NCBI RefSeq assembly: GCF_000151315.2
Contig: NW_011887292.1
Location: 2,085,181-2,149,180, forward strand
Direction: 5' to 3'
Source: Capsaspora owczarzaki ATCC 30864
Lineage: Eukaryota; Opisthokonta; Filasterea
Length of the DNA: 64,000 bases
The notes beneath the pieces were generated by a model. That model was not told the DNA's origin, searched no databases, and saw only the letters and a program-made list of their open reading frames with translations. This document shows, piece by piece, positions 56,974-64,000 of this stretch (position 1 is its first letter; every line of letters begins with the position of its first letter). A program made the translations under genes and the position numbers.

Positions 56974-57722
56974 TCTGCCTGAATGGCCTGCGCCACTCTA
57001 CTCCTCGGCGATGCTTGCAACGGCATCACAAAAGCAAATCAACGCTTCGGTTTCGAATTATCGACGGTTCTTGACAAAGCAGCACCCCAAACGCATTGAA
57101 TCTGTGACAAACCTCCTCCGAACATTGCGCCACTCATGGTTGTAAATCAACGAATGGACTGGACTGCATCGCTGTTGGGATTGGAAATATCGCCGACACG
57201 TTCATGTAGATCTACAGATGTATATTTCGAGTTCGAGATGGCCTTTCATCGCCAAGGACGTGACGAGCAACGTTATTCCTGTCCGGTATTCCCCCGTGCA
57301 ATCGTTCACTGTGCTCACGTTGAGACTCAAGGACGAGGTATGAAAGGTGATTGCGAATGCATGTGTAGAGCGTCCAGACAGCGATGGAGGAGTTGGCTTG
57401 ATTCTGCGCAGAATTCAGAGTGCACCGTTTTTGATAAAAGAAGAAAAAAAAAATCGTCGTCAACTTCCACACATTTGCAACAACGCGCAATACTTTCTTC
57501 ACTCGGGATCTAGTGTGTCGACCATGGGTGGCCTGGCAGAGTCAACACCAAGAAATCCAGCTAAGGTAACAACTTTTATAAGGTCAACGCAAAGAAAAGA
57601 AGAAAAACAAACAGAGGATCGAGGTGAGCAAACAAACACCGGAAGAGCGAATAGCCAAGAACGACCGAAATAACAGCACAACAGAAAGGCCTGAAAGACA
57701 AGAAAAATAAACCACCAAGGCA
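56974..57722. other. ACTL6 5' flank and RBM39 3' flank
   Basis: About 750 bases. No reading frame with protein-family similarity and no notable repeat beyond short A runs. Confidence 0.5.
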
Positions 57723-59794
57723 CTAGCTCGATGGCTGCAGTGCTACTGTGGCATCGCGGCTTTCTGGGAATCGTGCGTGGTACATTGGCTCTGGAACGTA
57801 ATCGGCAGTGATGAGCTTGCCCGCAAACCATCGGCCGTGCATGGTGCGTTGGACGGCAATACATGCTTCCACGGAGGAGAACTTGATAAACACAAAACCC
57901 TACCAACAACACCCAAGTCAGAAAACAGGCCAATGCGTTCATACGTTAACACAAGGTAAGTGCTTACAGGAGAGTTTGCATCCACGAAAATATGAGTGAC
58001 AGAGCCATGCTTGACGCATTCGTCCAACACGGTGTCGCGAATGTCGAGTTGCCACTCGGGATCCCGTTCTCTGCAAATCCGAGCAAAAACACACACACAC
58101 ACACAAAAAAAAAAAAATAAAAAAAAATGAGCACACAGAAAAAGCGAGCCGAGAGCCATCTCATAGCAACAGCAACGCCATCAGAAGACACTTACTGCGC
58201 AGGATCAAACATGTTCTTGAGGAGCAAAAACTGCGTTTCAATGGCCACATTCGAGAGGTCGGCTGTGGGATTGGCATCCATCGGCGGCAGACCCATCGGA
58301 GGCAGACCCATCGGAGGCAGACCCATCGGAGGCAGACCCATCGGAGGCATGCCCATCGGAGGCAGACCCATCGGAGGCATGCCCATTGGCGGGCCAGCGT
58401 TTGGCGCATTCAGGAAACGGCCTTCAGGATCTGTGGCAAAGTTGACCTTCAACGGGCGGCCTGCAACTTCCACACCGTTCAATTCCATAGCAAGCTTTGC
58501 GGCTCCGGCATCCGCAAACTGGACAAAGGCGTATCCCTTTGACTTGCCATTGTCACGGTTGAGCGTGACGCTAATCACCTCGCCACAAGGCGAGAACAGA
58601 CTCTTGACATCCGCCTCGGTCAGAGCAAAGTCAAGCGAGCCGACGTAGACGCGTGTCTGCTGCTTGGCGGCCATAGCGATGGCTGCGGTGCCCAAGGGGG
58701 CGGCGGGGAGTGGAGCCGAGTGGACTGCAGACGAGTGCAGCGGCATGGTGTGGTAAACGTTCTGGACGGTCATCCCCGAGTTCATCTGGTAGGTGGCAAT
58801 GTTGTAGGCTGCGCTGTTCGGGTTGAGGGTCACGGGGCGCGCAATCGCCGCCGGCGTGTTGGAAACACCGCCAGCGTTGGCACCCATCATGGCGAGGGCC
58901 GCAGCAGCGGGTTTGGTTGCCTGCACGAGCATGGGGATATTGTCAATGCGGCGCGAAGACAGACCCATCGCCTTCGACACGGCGGCAAAGTCCTTAAACT
59001 CGACATACGCAACACCACCAGCACGACCGCGCGCACGGTCGGACTGGATGGCGACATCGCGAATCTCGCCACACTCACTAAAGACCTGTTCAATCTCGTG
59101 CTTGCGGACATTGGTGGGCAGTTGGTGCACAATGACCGTGTTCTTGAGTCGCTCGTCGCGCTCGGCGGCCATTCGGATTTCCTGTTCTTCACGGGTGAGC
59201 GGCACACCAAACTGGTCGACAACGAACTCTGGCGCCTTCGTCTCTGCAGCCGGCGGCGCGGCATCGGCTCCGCCTGCTCCAGGCCGCGACGACAACGAGG
59301 ATGAGCGGCGAGGGGATGCACTGCGGCTGCGATCGCGCGAGCGGCGCGAGCTGTCGCGGGAGCGGTCTCGATCGCGGTCCCGGCTGTCCCGGTCGTCATC
59401 GCGCGAGCTCCTGTGTGATGACGAGTGGCGGCTCGACGACGACGAATATCGGCTCGACGACGAGCGATGGCGGTGGGAATCTGGCGAGCGTGAGCGGGAT
59501 CGTGAGTGAGAGCGCGAGCGACGACTGCTGCTGCTCGAGCGATAGTCGCGGTCTCGGTCGCGGTCCCGGTCTCGGTCGCGGTCCCGGTCGCGGTCTCGGT
59601 CGCGGTCTTGATCTCGTCGCGATGAGGATGACGAGTGGTCGCGTTCGTGTTCGCGCTCGGCGGATGTGGCTGATTCGGGCGGCGGTGGCGCAGCGGCAGC
59701 GACAGCAGAGTCCTGTCCAAAGCAAGCAGCAATGAGGATGGATACGCCCGCAAACACAATAACAACAGCAACAGCAACACAATAGCTCGCTCAT
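57723..59794 (-). CDS. RBM39-like: RBM39/CAPER-type SR splicing factor (RS domain, three RRMs)
   Basis: Exons 59712-58196, 58070-57968 and 57899-57723 join in phase (598 aa). The first exon is uncertain; an ATG at 59794 can join 59712 in frame through a weak GTTTGC donor. Residues about 20-150 are an RS/RD domain with runs of RD dipeptides and SSSRR. RRM1 (TVIVHQLPTNVRKHEIEQVF, GGVAYVEFKDFAAV), RRM2 (TRVYVGSLDFALTEADVKSL, KGYAFVQFADAGAAKLAMEL) and a C-terminal UHM-like RRM3 (NMFDPAQ, ECVKHGSVTHIFVDANS, GFVFIKFSSVEACIAVQRTM, GRWFAGKLITADYVP) follow. The end matches human RBM39 (SNMFNPQ, GRWFAGKMITAAYVP). An MGLPP/MGMPP repeat lies before RRM3. Role: U2AF-related splicing factor and coactivator. 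Confidence 0.93.
58277..58396 (-). repeat. 15-bp coding minisatellite in RBM39 (PPMGL/PPMGM)
   Basis: Seven to eight near-identical 15-bp units (plus strand ACCCATCGGAGGCAG) encode PPMGL or PPMGM repeats between RRM2 and RRM3. The units differ at only one or two positions, mainly the Leu/Met codon. Confidence 0.95.
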
Positions 59795-60598
59795 GGAAAG
59801 TCGAGGTGAGTCGAAGCGAGAGAGAGAAGGAGAGAGTGGGAACACGAGATCGCAGCAACGACGACGACGACGGCTCCACTTCAGGTCCGCCCTGCCACCC
59901 CACTTTGCAGTCTCAAGCCAAGGACGCCGAGCAAGTAGAACTCGTGATCTCAATGCAAAAACAAAATGCGAGCAGTGACCGCAACGCAATGAACGAAAAC
60001 GTACACTCATTGAAACAAAAGCAGATGGAAACAAAAAAAAAAAAAAAAAAAAAGTGAATGGAAAAGACTGGGAAAAAAAGAACAGCCAAACAAAGCAAGT
60101 CTGAGAAACAGTGAAAATGAGAGAAACAAAAAACAAAGCAGCATTCAACACAAACAGTCCGTTTGTGTGTTGTTTCATGGAAACTCAGAACTCAGTCATT
60201 GTTTTTTTGCTTGTAAATACACACCCCATTGACTTTTTGTATGGTAAGCGCGACATTGCCGAAGGGGGAAGAGCAAAAGGGGGCTTCTCTGCGTCCCCCC
60301 CCCCTGCATTTGCATCGACACAGTTGCAAGTATAGCAACACCGCGGCGAGAGAGAGAGAGAGAGAGAAGAGGAAGCGGATGAGGCGGCCAGTCGCTTTGG
60401 CGTTTTGAGCCAAGACTCGTTCCATGTGCGCTGCTGCCTGTTGTTCGCTTTCCACAATCGCTTTGGCGCCGCTCCCAACTTGCACCACTTTTGTCCTTGC
60501 CCTGGAACGAAACAATGACAATGGCACTCACTCTTGTCGAAATTCCTCCCCCCCCCCAAACACATGGGCTTTGTGCCGCTGCTGCTGGACAGACAACA
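59795..60598. promoter_or_regulatory. Divergent region RBM39 / DNAJC19
   Basis: About 800 bases between divergent genes, with an A run at 60031-60053 (T on the RBM39 sense strand), a C run at about 60295-60304 and a (GA)n run at about 60349-60366. The RBM39 first exon may lie here. No independent gene seen. Confidence 0.5.
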
Positions 60599-61254
60599 AT
60601 GGTCCTGATTGGAACTGCCCTGGCTGCTGTGGGCGTCGCTGCTCGCGCTGTGATTCGCGCCTCTCGTCCGATTGCTCAGCAAGCAGCTGCGTCTGCCGCG
60701 CTGCCTGGGAATGCGCCGTCGCGAGCAAACACAACGGCAGGGGCCAACGGCGGGTCTGCAGGCGACAAGGCCGCCGCCAACGATGCCGCCAAGAGCGCTG
60801 CTGGCGCGACAGCCGGCCCGAACGGCGGTGCACCAACGTCGCAAGGGTTCTTTGGCAACCTGTTCAACAACCTCACACAAAAGCGCTACGACAAGGGCGG
60901 ATTCGAGCCCGTCATGACTCGGCGAGAGGCTGCTTCCATTTTGAACGTTGGGTACGTTTCATTTGCCATCCCGGTCGCTTTGCCAACAACGCGCAGTGGT
61001 CATTTGATTGTCACCAAAAAAAGCACTCACCTTGCTGATGTGTTACTTGCCGTGTGTTGCGTCTTTTCACCCCGCGTTTCTTTTTGTGTGCACCGATTAG
61101 CGTTAACGCGCCCAAGGAGAAGATCAAGGAGGCGCACAAACGCGTCATGGCCATCAACCACCCAGATCGCGGTGGTTCGCCGTACATTGCCGCCAAGATC
61201 AACGAAGCCAAGGACTTGCTCGAGTCCAAGAAGCAAATGTCGTCCGACCGGTGA
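60599..61254 (+). CDS. DNAJC19: DNAJC19 / Pam18 (Tim14) mitochondrial import J-protein
   Basis: Two exons, 60599-60951 and 61101-61254, phase 2, 168 aa (human 116). Inner-membrane J-protein that stimulates mitochondrial Hsp70 at the TIM23 import motor. A hydrophobic N-terminal segment ([18 protein letters not shown]) is followed by an Ala/Gly/Asn-rich linker of about 65 residues that is absent in animals, then [19 protein letters not shown] and the J domain with HPD ([20 protein letters not shown]), nearly identical to human GGFEPKMTKREAALILGV and [23 protein letters not shown] 60599 places the membrane segment at the N terminus. An upstream ATG at about 60523 could add a few residues if a weak intron is removed. 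Confidence 0.94.
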
Positions 61255-62124
61255 TTCTTTTGTTTCAAAAACAATGTTATTATCCAGAGTACAATTTTGT
61301 CCGTGTCTTTTTGTGAACTGTGCAATGTCTTTGTGCAGCACCAGTTTCCCAGTTCTCGCTCAAGATGCACACAAGAAATAACAATGCTAGTGTATTTGAG
61401 CGCGCACTCAATTGGCTTGTTCCACCTCTGCAACCAAACGCAGCCTCTTCTCAACATGCTGCGCCTCGCCGTTATCAGTGCCAGATTCTGGTTCTTGGTC
61501 AGACTACAAAGCACCACAACGAAATGAGACCAGGGAAAGGACCATGAGCAGCTATTGATTGGGTCAAGTTGATCTTCTCGCAAGCAAAACCTACCACTTT
61601 GCGTTTTTGACGTGGATCAAGTGGGTGAGCGTCAAAGCTAGTATCTGGGCTTGTCGATGGAAGACCATGATTCTAAAAGAGCGCACGAGCCAATTGGAGA
61701 TACCGATAGTTTCACCAAACAAACAAAACAAAACCAAAACGGTTGAGCTCAAAAACAGTCCAGATCGATTTTGCTTCATTGACATTTGCAGCCAATCAAC
61801 CAGATGCGCAATGTCGGAGCATGGTTCAAAGAGCGAAAGCTGTCCAAGATCGAACGGGCGACGTCGACGTTCGCTCATGAACGGGCGAGGCAGGAAAGAA
61901 AACAAAAAAGAGCAACGTCCAAACTTCTTCCACACAAAAAAACAACGGAACAGTGCGCGCTCCACATCGCTGCATCACCGCGAAATACACGAGAAGCGCG
62001 ACAATAGTAAAAAGCATCCCTGAATTGTGTTGGTACAATGCCATCTCCAAGTTTTTCTGATACTTTTGACAAACCGAAACAAGAAAAAAAAAAGCCTGTT
62101 CGAACACAGAGAAAAAACACTTAC
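61255..62124. other. Convergent region DNAJC19 / PCF11
   Basis: About 870 bases containing the 3' end of DNAJC19 and the unresolved last exon(s) and 3' untranslated region of PCF11. Several acceptors between about 61960 and 62110 keep the PCF11 frame, so the terminal exon cannot be chosen from sequence alone. Confidence 0.4.
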
Positions 62125-63846
62125 CGTGACAGCATCGGCATGGCAGCGAGTGTGGAATACCTGCGCACCGACGCGAACAGCACCAACGAAGCGCCATTCC
62201 TCGTCGTCCTGGTTGTACACACGCTCCAGTTTATCCCCGCAAATGCTGCACTCTGTTGCGTCGTCGGGCAGCACGGCAACCGCAGCATCAACGGATTCGC
62301 CAGCGCTGGCACCGCCCGTCGCCCCTGACGTCTGACCACCATCTCTGCCAGTCCCATCCGTGAAGAAGGCAGGCTGCCGCTCGTCGTCTTCTTCCGTCTC
62401 CTTGTATTGGAGCCAGTCGTCCACCGGGAGGTACCAGCGGCGCGATCGGACGTTCTTGTCGCGCTCGCGTTCTCGCTTATTGGCGCGGAAGTGCCAGTCC
62501 ATATGCTCGGCCATGGCTGTCCGCCGGTCCGCGGGAAAGCGAAACGCGCATTGTGTGCATAGCAGCGGTCGCCATGAATAAAGGCTTTCAACCACGTCGT
62601 TGCGGAAGCTACAGCAAGAGCACAAGGTTGGTCAAGTTAGTTCGGGAGGTAGGAAAACAAAGCAATACAAAACGAAACAAAAACAAACAAACAAACAAAC
62701 AAACAAACAAACAAACAAACAAACAAACAAACAAAAAAAAAAAACACAACTTCGGGCAACGTACGTTTTTACTGCGTCAGAGTCCAGAGCAACGTGGGGC
62801 AGGGCCATCGAGGCGCCGCTGCTGGCATGACCAGAGCTTCCGGTGGGAGGAGGAATGACTTGAGGAGCAGAGAGCGGAGTGGCGGACTGAAGTGCACCGC
62901 CGGTCAGGGCGCCGAGAGCCCCGCTCTGCATAAATTGTTGAAGCAAGCTAGACACGTCGAGTTTGCCTTCCGGGGGAGCTGTCTGCAATTGCGACAAAGT
63001 TGGCGGCGGTTGTTGCGATTGGGCGTCTGGTGGCAAGGGAGCGTAGTAGGACTGTTGTACGGGCTGGTTGAACTGCGGTTGCATCAGGGACCGCAAGTGC
63101 GCCTCAGCTTCGTCCAAATCGGCGAGTTGGCGGCGCAGCTGAGCGTGCTGGTGCACGGCCATCGGATCGCGTAATCCGGCCAGCAGGCTCGCGCGCAATC
63201 CGTCCCGCTCAAACTGCGGCCAGCTGGCGAAAATCTGTGCATCATACGATAACGGGCGAGTGGGTGGCGCCTGCTAGAGAACAAAACCCCAACGAATTCA
63301 GCGACGAGGCAAGATGAGCAACAAAGCAAAATGCCAAAAAAAAAAAAAACAAAAACAAAGCACTACGATCAAGCTCACCGAAGCGTAGGCAGGGCCAGCA
63401 TTCGACCACTGTTGTGCACCACCTGCAACCATGCCGCCTGCGTAGAAATTCTGGTGCGCTTGCGGAGGAGGGGCTTCATAGTTTGGCCACACGGAAGAGG
63501 TCTGCTGCTGCGGACCAGGAGCGGCTCCACCGTGTGAGGAGGCCATCCTGACATTTGCAGACGCGTCAGGTCGCGGTGCTGCTTGGCGACGCGGATCTGC
63601 TGTCTGCGCAAGCCCGACAATGCGATCGCGCAGAAACTGGACGAGCGGCGCAGGGAAGTAGCCCTCCCAGAGATTGAGCACACGGTCGAGTCTCCGGCGG
63701 TCTTCACCACCGACAACCGTGTAAGTCTCCACAAATGTTTCGGCTAGGTTGCGCTCAAACAGGCCGGCGTAGGTGGTTCCAATGACCTTGGCTTTGACGA
63801 TCGAGTCGATGAGGTAGAGGATTGGCAGTTTCCGGTCGGCTGGCAC
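62125..63846 (-). CDS. PCF11: PCF11 cleavage/polyadenylation factor, both ends incomplete
   Basis: Subunit of cleavage factor II that binds the Pol II C-terminal domain and helps 3'-end formation and termination. Three exons joined in phase: 63846-63379, 63273-62765 and 62608-62125. The first visible exon continues the CID (RKLPILYLIDSIVKAKVIG, TYAGLFERNLAETFVETYTV, WEGYFPAPLVQFLRDRI). The middle exon has the Gln/Pro-rich region and a coiled-coil segment (QLRRQLADLDEAEAHLRSLM). The last has the two zinc-binding parts: LCTQCAFRF...HMDWHF...NVRSRRWYLPVDDWLQY (human YADHLDWHYRQN, RRWYYSLTDWIEF) and CSICGDKLERVYNQDDEEW...HTRCHADAV. The start of the CID lies beyond the right edge, and the final exon is unresolved. 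The intron at 62609-62764 holds a (TTTG)n repeat. Confidence 0.93.
62680..62735. repeat. (CAAA)n / (TTTG)n microsatellite in PCF11 intron
   Basis: About 12 CAAA units plus an A run on the plus strand. On the PCF11 sense strand it reads as T run then (GTTT)n, shortly after the donor at 62764. Confidence 0.95.
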
Positions 63847-64000
63847 CTGCGCCCGCCCAATCGCACAGCACACACAAAGGTACTTGGTGGTGAGTCATCA
63901 CGATTTGTCATCATCAACAGCAAACAACAGCAAACAACAGCAACAGACACAGAGGCCGGTCAGAAGAAGGAAAGCGCGCGCAATGCAAGTCTCGAGCGAA
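63847..64000. other. PCF11 intron at right window edge
   Basis: Upstream of the 63846 acceptor (CGCAG). No coding frame could be supported. It contains a short (CAACAG)n-like stretch at 63915-63945. Confidence 0.4.

Overview
This is nuclear DNA from a eukaryote. Compact genes on both strands are broken by short introns of roughly 50 to 600 bases with GT...AG borders, there are no operons, and the proteins match eukaryote-only families. Several of them (ARAP-type Arf/Rho GAP, a guanylate-binding protein with a CaaX box, DALRD3, GDAP2, an AIP-like co-chaperone, COG5, Asterix) are more animal-like than fungal or plant-like. Together with Ala/Gln/Ser-rich linkers, moderately GC-rich exons and long sense-strand T tracts in introns and 5' flanks, this suggests a unicellular relative of animals. 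A filasterean such as Capsaspora would fit, but that is inference, not an identification.

Layout, left to right. Minus strand: BCKDHB (3' part outside the window), a 95-aa unknown protein, and an AIP-like TPR co-chaperone. Plus: a peroxisomal ABCD transporter with no introns, a kynurenine-formamidase-like cyclase, and GDAP2 (macro plus CRAL-TRIO). Minus: a 1188-aa protein with two tandem SET modules. Plus: SAP18. Minus: STIP1/HOP, AGPS (with a CA microsatellite and an assembly gap in intron 2), and a CaaX-tailed guanylate-binding GTPase. Plus: an Ala-rich coiled-coil protein. Minus: DALRD3. Plus: MRTO4. Minus: Asterix and COG5. Plus: CWF19L1 with three added CCHC knuckles. Minus: RNA polymerase I largest subunit, a giant ARAP-like GAP, ACTL6/BAF53 and RBM39. 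Plus: DNAJC19/Pam18. Minus: PCF11, running off the right edge.

Most coding sequences were rebuilt exon by exon. Splice phases were checked so that consecutive exons join in frame and exon lengths add up to whole codons. The 5' ends of the cyclase, AIP-like, RBM39 and ACTL6 genes and the 3' ends of ARAP and PCF11 remain uncertain.

The genes look like ordinary housekeeping functions: mitochondrial (BCKDHB, DNAJC19), peroxisomal lipid metabolism (ABCD, AGPS), ER/Golgi (Asterix, COG5), ribosome production (RPA1, MRTO4), RNA processing (CWF19L1, RBM39, PCF11), chromatin (SAP18, SET protein, ACTL6), chaperones (STIP1, AIP-like) and membrane GTPase control (ARAP, GBP). I see no mobile element, virus-derived sequence, CRISPR array, rRNA or tRNA gene. 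Several gene pairs are head to head across 160 to 420 bases and probably share promoter regions. The most unusual items are the tandem-SET protein, the polybasic-CaaX GBP with its GC-AG intron, the zinc-knuckle insertion in CWF19L1, and the strand-biased T tracts and recurring (TTTG)n repeats in introns.
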